NCBI RefSeq assembly: GCF_900111275.1 | Contig: NZ_FOGR01000002.1 | Location: 434,001-498,000 of the forward strand | Direction: 5' to 3' | DNA from: Rhizobium sp. NFR03 | GTDB taxonomy: Bacteria; Pseudomonadota; Alphaproteobacteria; Rhizobiales; Rhizobiaceae | Length of the DNA stretch: 64,000 nt | Shown: one piece after another, positions 47,637-55,003 of the stretch | Layout of the letters: the number at the start of each line of letters is the position of its first letter | Position numbering within the stretch: the stretch's first letter is position 1 | Translations under genes and position numbers: made by a program | Notes under the pieces: generated by a model | The model's input: the letters and a program-made list of their open reading frames with translations, nothing else | What the model was told of the DNA's origin: nothing | Database searches by the model: none

Positions 47637-48731
47637 ATGGCGCGCGAAACGGGCATTCTGGCGGATAGCGCAATCGCTTCGCTGTTCGAGGACGGCCGCC
47701 TTCTGAGCGAAGGTCCGCTGGACGAGGACCAGATCCAGCCGGCGAGCCTCGACCTGCGGCTCGGCGCCCGCGCTTTCCGGGTGCGCGCGAGTTTCATGCC
47801 GGGTCCGGGACATCTCGTCGCTGACAAGCTCGACCGCCTGAAACTGCATGTGATCGATCTGAGCGACGGCGCCGTGCTCGAAACGGGCTGCGTCTACATC
47901 GTTCCCCTGATGGAAAGTCTCGATTTGCCGGCCGCTATGTCGGCTTCGGCCAACCCCAAAAGTTCGACGGGCCGGCTCGATATCTTCACCCGCGTCATCA
48001 CCGACCGCGCCCAGGAATTCGACAAGATACCGGCGGGCTATCGCGGTCCCCTCTATCTCGAAATCAGCCCGCGGACCTTTCCCGTCATCGTGCGTCGTGG
48101 CTCGCGCCTGTCTCAGATCCGCTTCCGGATCGGCCATGCGCTTCTCACCGAGAGCGAGGTTCTCGACCTGCACCGTACGGACACGCTGGTGGCAAGCGAT
48201 ACGCCCAATGTCTCCGGCGCCGGCATCGCCCTGTCGATCGACCTGAAGGGGACCGGCGTGGACGGGCTCATCGGCTATCGCGGCAAGCACCACACGGCGG
48301 TCGTCGATGTGGACCGAAAGGGCGCGCACGGCATCTACGATTTCTGGGAGCCGCTCTACAGTCGCGGCGCTGACGAACTTATCCTCGATCCCGACGAGTT
48401 CTACATCCTTGTCTCTCGCGAGGCCGTGCATGTGCCGCCTCTGTTTGCAGCGGAGATGACACCGTTCGATCCGCTGGTCGGCGAATTCCGGGTTCATTAT
48501 GCAGGCTTCTTCGACCCGGGCTTCGGCCATGCTCAGGCGGGCGGCACCGGCAGCCGCGCCGTTCTCGAAGTTCGCAGCCACGAGGTGCCCTTCATCCTCG
48601 AGCATGGCCAGATCGTCGGCCGTCTCGTCTACGAACACATGATGGAGCGCCCCAAAGGGCTCTACGGCCTTGGCGTCGGATCGAATTACCAGGCGCAGGG
48701 ACTGAAGCTCTCCAAGCATTTTCGGGGCTGA
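47637..48731 (+). CDS. dcd: 2'-deoxycytidine 5'-triphosphate deaminase, double-length form
   Basis: The enzyme converts dCTP to dUTP. At 364 residues it is about twice the E. coli Dcd, and both halves look like the trimeric dUTPase fold: NPKSSTGRLDIFTR (compare R-S-S-L-A-R-L-G) in the first half, and GEFRVHYAGFFDPGFG, then HEVPFILEHGQIVGRL in the second. This long form is standard in rhizobia. ATG 47637 follows AAGGA; the frame is open upstream through the metZ leader without coding character. It is divergent from metZ. Confidence 0.9.
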   Translation: MARETGILADSAIASLFEDGRLLSEGPLDEDQIQPASLDLRLGARAFRVRASFMPGPGHLVADKLDRLKLHVIDLSDGAVLETGCVYIVPLMESLDLPAAMSASANPKSSTGRLDIFTRVITDRAQEFDKIPAGYRGPLYLEISPRTFPVIVRRGSRLSQIRFRIGHALLTESEVLDLHRTDTLVASDTPNVSGAGIALSIDLKGTGVDGLIGYRGKHHTAVVDVDRKGAHGIYDFWEPLYSRGADELILDPDEFYILVSREAVHVPPLFAAEMTPFDPLVGEFRVHYAGFFDPGFGHAQAGGTGSRAVLEVRSHEVPFILEHGQIVGRLVYEHMMERPKGLYGLGVGSNYQAQGLKLSKHFRG

Positions 48732-48807
48732 TAAGCGCCTTTCGAAGGCGCGTATCCTTGCTTGAGGATTGACACGCGCCCGCATCTGTTGGATGTCTGG
48801 CGCATTG

Positions 48808-48881
48808 GCGGGTGTAGCTCAATGGTAGAGCAGCAGCTTCCCAAGCTGAATACGAGGGTTCGATTCCCTTCACCCGCTCCA
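48808..48881 (+). tRNA. tRNA-Gly (anticodon CCC)
   Basis: A 74-nt molecule with acceptor stem GCGGGTG/CACCCGC, D arm GCTCAATGGTAGAGC, anticodon loop TTCCCAA carrying CCC, T loop TTCGATT and encoded CCA. It reads GGG codons. Confidence 0.96.
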
Positions 48882-48983
48882 GCCATACCAAAGGCTTGAT
48901 CACGTCGATGTATCGCTCCGGTATCACGGAGCAGACCGCCAAAATCTTGCGCAGCATGTTTTCCGAAGAAATTCTGCGTTTGA

Positions 48984-49012
48984 CTTGAAGCCGTCACATT
49001 CGTCTCCTATAT
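48984..49012 (+). promoter_or_regulatory. Sigma70-type promoter in the tRNA-Gly / glpD gap
   Basis: CTTGAA (48984-48989), a 17-bp spacer and CTATAT (49007-49012) match the rhizobial housekeeping consensus CTTGAC-N17-CTATAT in 11 of 12 positions. No start codon with a ribosome site follows before a terminator at 49126. Confidence 0.7.
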
Positions 49013-49019
49013 CTCTCTC

Positions 49020-49157
49020 ATCGGCAACCGGTCGAGCGTTTCATCAAAGAGATGTTCTCGGGTCCGATACAGCTTTCGTCGACTTGACCACGGATGTACT
49101 GGCAAATTGATAAAAGCGAATGAGGAAGGTCGGTGCGGTTTCGCCCCGGCCTTTTTT
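49020..49157 (+). ncRNA. Candidate intergenic small RNA, about 138 nt
   Basis: Between the promoter and a strong terminator there is no credible reading frame. The first 48 nt fold into a nested hairpin: TCGG (49021-49024) with CCGA (49064-49067), ACC with GGT, CGAG with CTCG, and CATC with GATG around AAAGA. An unpaired-looking stretch of about 55 nt follows, then the terminator stem. Promoter, fold and Rho-independent end together are the usual layout of a trans-acting small RNA. I cannot assign it to a named family. Confidence 0.55.
49126..49157 (+). terminator. Intrinsic terminator of the candidate small RNA
   Basis: AAGGTCGGTGCGG and the downstream arm CCCCGGCCTT form a GC-rich stem with a short TTTCG-type loop, followed by TTTTTT. 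It points along the plus strand, where no protein gene precedes it closer than dcd, 400 bp away. Confidence 0.85.
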
Positions 49158-49211
49158 ATTGTCTTCGGTAGCCCGAGATATTGGAGCAGCAGACGCTGCG
49201 TGCCCTGACGA

Positions 49212-50948
49212 TTATGCCAGGGTCACGCCGTGCAGCCGAGAAAGCTCGTCGCGCACGCTCTCGATCTCCTGCTCAATCTTCGCTTCATTCCAATCAAGGA
49301 CCCGCCCTGCGATTTCGGCGATACGGCGCAGGAGATGCAATGTCAGCGTTCCCGTAACGGCGAGCGCCGTGCGCCGAAGCACGATATCGGAAAGCCGTCC
49401 CACCTGCTCATGGCGCACGAGGTAATCGATCTCCCCTTCGAAATGGTCCACGGCGTCCGGCAGGGAGACCGCGCTCGACGCCGCGATGTGGAGAGCCACG
49501 GCGCGAGCCGTCGTCCCGTAGCGGGCGAAGAGTGCCTCGGCCTGCGCCTGTGAAAGGCCTGATGTCGCAGCGATCTCGGCGACCAGCCTGTGGCGTGCGG
49601 CGTCGTCCGTCGGATAGTCCAGCCCGCCGCCGATGGGCATGGCCTCCGTTGTCACCTTGCGCGCTTGGCCGAGACGCTTCAGCACGGTGTCGGCCACCTC
49701 TTCCGCATAGCCGCGAAAGGTTGTCCACTTGCCGCCGACCAGCGACAGCACCGGGAACGGGCGGTCTCCCATGGGCTCCAGCACCGGCGTCACATGATCG
49801 CGGCTGATCAGACCCGGGTCCTTTGCGTCATTAGCCGGCAAAGGACGGATGCCGCTATAGGTGTAGACGATCTGGCTGCGGTCGAACTGCATCTTCGGTA
49901 GCAGCTTGCCAAGGCTGTCCAGCAGATAGTCGATCTCGTCGTCCTCGCACCGAACGCTGTCCGGCTGGTCGGCCTTGATGTCGGTCGAACCGACCATTGC
50001 CCGGCCGAGATAGTCGAAGACGAGGCAGATGCGGCCATCGTCGGCCTCGAAATAGATCATTCGGCCAGCGAGTTCCTTCAGCAAAGCATCGTGGCGCAGC
50101 AGGATGTGCGAGCCCTTTGTTCCACCGATCATGCGGGAGGTCTCGCCGAGCGTCGCGTTGACGGCGTCGATCCACGGTCCGCCGGCATTGACGACAAGCC
50201 GTGGCTTCACGCGCAACGGGGCGCCATTGAGGAGGCTGGAGATGACGAGCGTATCGAAAGCCCGGTTTTCGAGACGCGCATGATTGACGGCCGCGGAGGT
50301 GGGGCTTGCCGCAAGGCCGTCGCGAACCAGTTCCGCCACCAGCCGTTCGGGATGCGTCACCGTCGCGTCGTAATAGGTGCCGGTGGCCACGATGCGCGGC
50401 GTCAGCGCCGGCAGGCTCCGTAACGACGCGGCCTTGCCGGCCATCGTGTGGCGCGGCATCACCCGCTGTCGCGCACCGTAGGCATCGTACATCGAAAGGC
50501 CGGTCTTGATCAGAAGGGCACCGCGGCTGCGTGGCGTTCCCTTGGCGCCAAAGAGCGTGCGAACCGCCGACCAGACGCCTTTCGTCCAGGAGAAAATCGG
50601 AATGACCGTCGCGAGCGGCTTGACGTAGTGCGGGGCGTTGCGCAGCAGCAGATTCCGCTCGTAGGTGGATTGCGCCACCAACCGCAGTTCGCCCGTTTCC
50701 AGATATTTCAGCCCCCCATGGATCAGCCGCGAGGGTGCGGCACTCGTGCCGGAGCCGTAATCCGACTTGTCGAGGATGAGGCAGGTCAGGCCCTGCGCGC
50801 AGAGATCTCGAAACAGACCGGCGCCGTTGACCCCCGCACCGACGATGACGACATCCACGGTGCCTGTCTTTGCAATCGCCGCCATGCGCTCCGCCATGCC
50901 GCCCGGCCAGCGCGTCTCCGAGCCCGTCTCACTGACTGTTTCGCTCAT
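49212..50948 (-). CDS. glpD: FAD-dependent glycerol-3-phosphate (or polyol-phosphate) dehydrogenase, GlpD family
   Basis: A 578-residue flavoprotein of the GlpD family. The FAD-binding VVIVGAGVNGAGLFRDLC, LILDKSDYGSGTSAAPSRLIHGGLKYLE, FDYLGRAMVGSTDIKAD and SLVGGKWTTFRGYAEEV motifs are typical. It should feed electrons from a polyol phosphate to quinone. It is longer than E. coli GlpD (about 500) because of the extended C-terminal part. The start overlaps the DeoR stop by four bases, and a sugar kinase lies upstream, so the substrate may be glycerol 3-phosphate or another polyol phosphate such as erythritol phosphate. Confidence 0.88.
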   Translation of the reverse strand: MSETVSETGSETRWPGGMAERMAAIAKTGTVDVVIVGAGVNGAGLFRDLCAQGLTCLILDKSDYGSGTSAAPSRLIHGGLKYLETGELRLVAQSTYERNLLLRNAPHYVKPLATVIPIFSWTKGVWSAVRTLFGAKGTPRSRGALLIKTGLSMYDAYGARQRVMPRHTMAGKAASLRSLPALTPRIVATGTYYDATVTHPERLVAELVRDGLAASPTSAAVNHARLENRAFDTLVISSLLNGAPLRVKPRLVVNAGGPWIDAVNATLGETSRMIGGTKGSHILLRHDALLKELAGRMIYFEADDGRICLVFDYLGRAMVGSTDIKADQPDSVRCEDDEIDYLLDSLGKLLPKMQFDRSQIVYTYSGIRPLPANDAKDPGLISRDHVTPVLEPMGDRPFPVLSLVGGKWTTFRGYAEEVADTVLKRLGQARKVTTEAMPIGGGLDYPTDDAARHRLVAEIAATSGLSQAQAEALFARYGTTARAVALHIAASSAVSLPDAVDHFEGEIDYLVRHEQVGRLSDIVLRRTALAVTGTLTLHLLRRIAEIAGRVLDWNEAKIEQEIESVRDELSRLHGVTLA

Positions 50949-51721
50949 GATGTCCTGCCTGTTCTGGTGATGCTGAGGGGAACGCCGCGTGCAAGGAGAT
51001 CGGCGCGGACAGTGTCCGCCAGCCGGTCCGTCGCGAGCACGACATCGAAAGCCGTGAGTTCGGCAAAGACGTTCAGGGCCACCTTGCCGAATTTCGAGGA
51101 GTCGAGCAGCAGGATACGGCGTGAGGCGGCGGCCATCATCGCCTGCTTGACCTTGGTCACCTGCGCATCCTGAATGAACGCGGTGCCGCCTTCCACCGCA
51201 GAAGCGGAACAGAAGAACACGTTGGCCCGCAATGCCGCGACAGCGCGCTCGGTCGTCAGGCCGATGAAGGCATTGAACGTGCGGTGATAGGTGCCGCCAA
51301 GGCAGAGCACCTCGATCTCGTCGATATCGATGAGCCTGTTGGTGGAGACCAGTCCGTTGGTGATCACCGTCAGGGGCCGCACGCCGGCCAGAAGGTCGGC
51401 AAGGGCGGCGCCGGTCGTGCTGTCGTCTAGCATCACAGCCTGTCCCGGCTCTACTTGAGCAAGGGCAGCACGCGCCAGCGCAGCCTTCTCTGCCTTTCCC
51501 ACGGTTTCGCGGTAGCGGAAGGCGCTCTCGTAAAGGCCCGAAGGCTGGACGGTGACGGTGCCGTGCAGCTTTCGCAGCACGCCCTGATGCGCAAGGCGAT
51601 CGACATGGCGATGGATCGTCATGCGGGACACGCCGAAATGCGCGACCAGATCCTCGATGCGCGCCTGTCCGGCCTGCATGATATAGTCGGCGATCTCGTC
51701 GCGGCGCGCATCTGCCTTCAT
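50945..51721 (-). CDS. DeoR/GlpR family transcriptional regulator
   Basis: A 258-residue regulator with an N-terminal helix-turn-helix (RRDEIADYIMQAGQARIEDL; VSRMTIHRHVDRLAHQGVLRK) and a phosphosugar-sensing C-terminal domain (MLDDSTTGAALADLL, ITNGLVSTNRL, LCLGGTYHRTFNAFIG, DSSKFGK). GlpR-like proteins are inactivated by phosphorylated polyols. It sits between kinase and dehydrogenase genes, overlapping each by four bases, so it is part of the operon and probably controls it. Confidence 0.92.
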   Translation of the reverse strand: MKADARRDEIADYIMQAGQARIEDLVAHFGVSRMTIHRHVDRLAHQGVLRKLHGTVTVQPSGLYESAFRYRETVGKAEKAALARAALAQVEPGQAVMLDDSTTGAALADLLAGVRPLTVITNGLVSTNRLIDIDEIEVLCLGGTYHRTFNAFIGLTTERAVAALRANVFFCSASAVEGGTAFIQDAQVTKVKQAMMAAASRRILLLDSSKFGKVALNVFAELTAFDVVLATDRLADTVRADLLARGVPLSITRTGRTS

Positions 51722-53256
51722 CTCGCGATCTCTTTCCGCGATCCCTCCGCCAGCCGCTCGATGGCCTGCCAGTGCGGCTGCATCGCTTCCGCGACATCAC
51801 GATAAAGCGCGTAACGCGCCGCAAGGGCTGTCCGTCGTTCTGGATCCGGCATGTGGCTGCGCAGGGTCGTCGTCGTCTCGCGCGCGCCGGCCTGCGGACT
51901 TTCATAAAGGCCGATGGCCGCGCCTGCCGTGAGTGCCGCACCCCAGGCTGCAGCCTCATCCGCCGAGGTCACATGCACAGGCAGATCGAGCGCGTCGGCA
52001 AACATCTGCGACAATGCGGGGTTTCGCGCGCCTCCGCCCGAGATCCGCGCCTCCGTGATCGGCATGACGCTGCGCAGGTCGTCCACATGAGCCTTATGGT
52101 TGAAGACGATGCCTTCGAGCACGGCCTTCAGCATGTCGCCGCGGTCGTGCCAGCCATGAACGCCGAAAAAGCCGGCGCTTGCCGTGCTGCCATAGGGCGA
52201 GCCGAAGAGGTAGGGATGGAAGAGGATATCGGACGGACGGCCGAAGGCGGCATCGAGTTCCGGCTTCAAAAGTTCATGAACACCCGTGCCGCTGCTTGCC
52301 GCTTCGCTCTGCTCGGCCCGGCAGAACTGGTCGAGGAACCAGTCGTAATTCGCGGTGGATGCCGGTGACACGGCCATATTGTTCCACTGTCCCGGCTCGA
52401 TGGCGCTGCGGCAGTGCCAGCGTGGATCGGTTACCGGCCGATCCGTCACCACCTCGTTGATCGAATAGGTGCCCGCGACGATCGACAGCAGACCCGTTTC
52501 GTGCCCGCCGATCCCAAGAGCCGAGGCCGTCACGTCGTGCAGCCCTGCGGCGACCGGCGTTCCCTCCAAAAGCCCGGTCAGTGCTGAAGCCGCCGCCGTC
52601 ACGCCGCCGACGATCGCAGCCGATGGCGCCATGTCGGGAAGCGCACTCCACAGGGTTTCCAAGCCGAAAAGCGACAGCGCCTCCCGGTCAAAAACCTGCG
52701 TTGCGACATTCGTAAACGCGATGCTCGCCTCCGTTCGATCCGTGCCGATCGTGCCCGTCAGGCAGAAGCGGAGCCAGTCCTTGCAGGCGAGCACATGGCC
52801 GATGCCGGCGAACCGTTCCGGCTGGTTGTCGCGTATCCACGCGAGAATGGCCGATGGTGCGGAGGCATGGGGAGACTGCCCTGTCAGCGCGAGCGCCCGT
52901 GCTGCAATCTTGGTCGCGTTCCAGGCATCGGACAGTGCGCCCGCGCGACTGTCGAGCGACAGGATGCCGGGCCCGAGCGGCCGGCTGTCGCGGCCAAGCA
53001 CATAGACGCCATCGCCATGCGCAGTTGCCGCGACCGCCTTGATATCGGACGGGCGGCAGCCGGCCGTCGTGATCGCTTCGCGGATCGCCTCGGCGGTCGC
53101 GGCCCACAGCCCGTCCATATCGCGCTCTACCCAGCGCGGATGCGGAAGGGACTGCGCGACCCGGCGGCGCGCCACCGAAACCGGTGTTCCATCCGGCCGG
53201 AAGACCACGGCCTTCGTGACCGTCAGCCCGTTATCGATGCCGAGCAGGCAATCCAT
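51718..53256 (-). CDS. FGGY family carbohydrate kinase (polyol or ketose kinase)
   Basis: A 512-residue kinase of the glycerol kinase/xylulokinase family. LGIDNGLTVTKAVVF is the first ATP-site motif, DSRAGALSD and CKDWLRFCLTG mark the N-terminal sugar domain, and ISGGGARNPALSQMFADAL the C-terminal adenosine motif. The catalytic Asp is probably in GLHDVTASALG. It resembles kinases of tetritols and pentuloses more than glycerol kinase itself. ATG 53256 has GGAGGA at ideal spacing; ATG 53277 does not. It is the first gene of a kinase-deoR-glpD operon. Confidence 0.86.
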   Translation of the reverse strand: MDCLLGIDNGLTVTKAVVFRPDGTPVSVARRRVAQSLPHPRWVERDMDGLWAATAEAIREAITTAGCRPSDIKAVAATAHGDGVYVLGRDSRPLGPGILSLDSRAGALSDAWNATKIAARALALTGQSPHASAPSAILAWIRDNQPERFAGIGHVLACKDWLRFCLTGTIGTDRTEASIAFTNVATQVFDREALSLFGLETLWSALPDMAPSAAIVGGVTAAASALTGLLEGTPVAAGLHDVTASALGIGGHETGLLSIVAGTYSINEVVTDRPVTDPRWHCRSAIEPGQWNNMAVSPASTANYDWFLDQFCRAEQSEAASSGTGVHELLKPELDAAFGRPSDILFHPYLFGSPYGSTASAGFFGVHGWHDRGDMLKAVLEGIVFNHKAHVDDLRSVMPITEARISGGGARNPALSQMFADALDLPVHVTSADEAAAWGAALTAGAAIGLYESPQAGARETTTTLRSHMPDPERRTALAARYALYRDVAEAMQPHWQAIERLAEGSRKEIAR

Positions 53257-53307
53257 CGTATCGTCCTCCATCCCCACGTCCGATAGCTGGCGCTGTCGGT
53301 GACAGGT

Positions 53308-53336
53308 AACATACGGATGTGTGATATTCCCGTCAA
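53308..53336 (-). promoter_or_regulatory. Promoter of the kinase-deoR-glpD operon
   Basis: On the minus strand TTGACG (53336-53331), a 17-bp spacer and TATGTT (53313-53308) form a good sigma70 promoter, 50 bp before the kinase start. Confidence 0.55.
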
Positions 53337-53517
53337 TTGGCGTGACATCGCCGTGCCTTCGACAGCAATGTCACGCATTCTTCCAACTTAGTGGCGGCGA
53401 ACAGAAGGTTTTGCGTGCGGTGCAGCATCGGTTGCGTTGCAAGAACGCTATTTCTTGGGTACGAATTTCAAGGTTAGTCGAAGGTAACCGTTTGGTTGAA
53501 AAAAGGTCCATGATCTC

Positions 53518-54966
53518 GTGACGATGGAAGACGATGTAACCCAGACCTTCGAGCTGGCACCGGTTGCCATGTGGATCGAGGATTTCAGCGGCGTTCAGGC
53601 CTTGTTCGAGACGTGGCGTGGGCAGGGGGTCGAGAACATCTCCGACTTCCTTGCCGAGGACACTGCGCGTGTTGCTGCCTGCTCCAGTCGCATCAAGGTG
53701 CTGAAGGTCAACAAGCGCACACTGGAACTGTTCGAGGCCCGCGATCTCGATCATCTCATCGACAATCTCGGGCTCATCTTCCGAGACGACATGCTGACCA
53801 GCCACATCAGCGAACTTTCGCAGCTTTTCGACGGCAAGTCCGCCTTTTTCAGCAATGCCATCAACTACACCCTCAGCGGGCGCAGGCTCGACATTCAGCT
53901 GCGAGGCAATGTGCTGCCCGGTCACGAGACAACGCTGGCGCGGGTTCTGCTGACGACCGAAGACGTGACCGAGCGCGAGACGGTGGCTCGCGCCGAGCGG
54001 GAGAGCCGTCAGTATGCCGAAGGCATCTTCGAACACTCCCCGGTCTCGCTCTGGGTGGAGGATTTCAGCCGGATCAAGGAGCTGCTGGACGATGTGCGCC
54101 GACGCGGCATCCTGGACTTTCGGGTGTTCACCGATGTCCATCCGGAGTTCGTGACGCAGTGCATGAGCGAGATTCGCGTGATCGACGTCAATCAAGCGAC
54201 GCTCGACCTTTTCGGTGCGCCCGATCGCCGAACGCTGCTTCACCGTATATCCGATATTTTCCGCGGCAACATGCAGCAGCATTTCCGCGAGCAGTTGATA
54301 GAGCTGTGGAACGGCAACCTGTTCCACCATCGCGAGGTCGTGAACTATGCGCTCGACGGATCCGAACGGTTTGTGCTGCTTCAGTTTTCCGTGCTGCCAG
54401 GCCACGAGGATGACTGGTCTCTGGTCCAGGTCGCGCTGACGGATATCACGGCCCGCAAGAAAGCCGAGGCCTATCTCGAATATCTCGGCAAGCACGACGT
54501 TCTGACCAAGCTCCACAACCGTACCTTCTACATGGAGGAGCTCAACCGCATCGAACGGAAGTCGATACGCCCGGTTTCCGTCGTCATTCTCGATCTCAAC
54601 GGGCTGAAGGAGGCGAACGATCAGCGCGGTCACGATGCCGGCGATGCGCTCTTGCGGCGTCTGGGAGAAGTGTTGAACGAGGCGGTGAGCGGTCCAAACC
54701 GGGCCGCCCGCATCGGCGGCGACGAATTTGCCCTGCTGATGCCCGGTGCCGACGAGATAGCGGTAGCCGCGATGATCGAAAGCATCGACGATCTGCTGAA
54801 GATCAACAACCAGTTCTATCCCACGGGAACGCTCAGTGTTTCCATGGGCCGCGCGACCAGCCTGCCGGCAGAAAGCATGGAAGCCCTGGTCAAGCGCGCC
54901 GACATCGATATGTACAAGCAGAAACAGGCCTATTACAGCCACGTGACGGTCAACCGCAGGCGCTAG
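53518..54966 (+). CDS. Diguanylate cyclase with two tandem PAS-like domains
   Basis: A 482-residue cytosolic protein. Two similar sensor domains repeat with an offset of exactly 160 residues (FELAPVAMWIEDFS at 11 and FEHSPVSLWVEDFS at 171), each followed by conserved VxKVN/VIDVN and LPGHE. A GGDEF domain follows (about 325-480) with an intact active site IGGDEFALLMPG, Gly400 to Phe404. The upstream inhibitory RxxD site is missing, so product inhibition is unlikely. There is no EAL domain. GTG 53518 is the likely start; ATG 53524 is the alternative. It converges on the glycosyltransferase gene. Confidence 0.9.
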   Translation: MTMEDDVTQTFELAPVAMWIEDFSGVQALFETWRGQGVENISDFLAEDTARVAACSSRIKVLKVNKRTLELFEARDLDHLIDNLGLIFRDDMLTSHISELSQLFDGKSAFFSNAINYTLSGRRLDIQLRGNVLPGHETTLARVLLTTEDVTERETVARAERESRQYAEGIFEHSPVSLWVEDFSRIKELLDDVRRRGILDFRVFTDVHPEFVTQCMSEIRVIDVNQATLDLFGAPDRRTLLHRISDIFRGNMQQHFREQLIELWNGNLFHHREVVNYALDGSERFVLLQFSVLPGHEDDWSLVQVALTDITARKKAEAYLEYLGKHDVLTKLHNRTFYMEELNRIERKSIRPVSVVILDLNGLKEANDQRGHDAGDALLRRLGEVLNEAVSGPNRAARIGGDEFALLMPGADEIAVAAMIESIDDLLKINNQFYPTGTLSVSMGRATSLPAESMEALVKRADIDMYKQKQAYYSHVTVNRRR

Positions 54967-55003
54967 CAGGGATCAGAAAAGCGGCGGCTCTGTAGCCCGA
55001 GAG

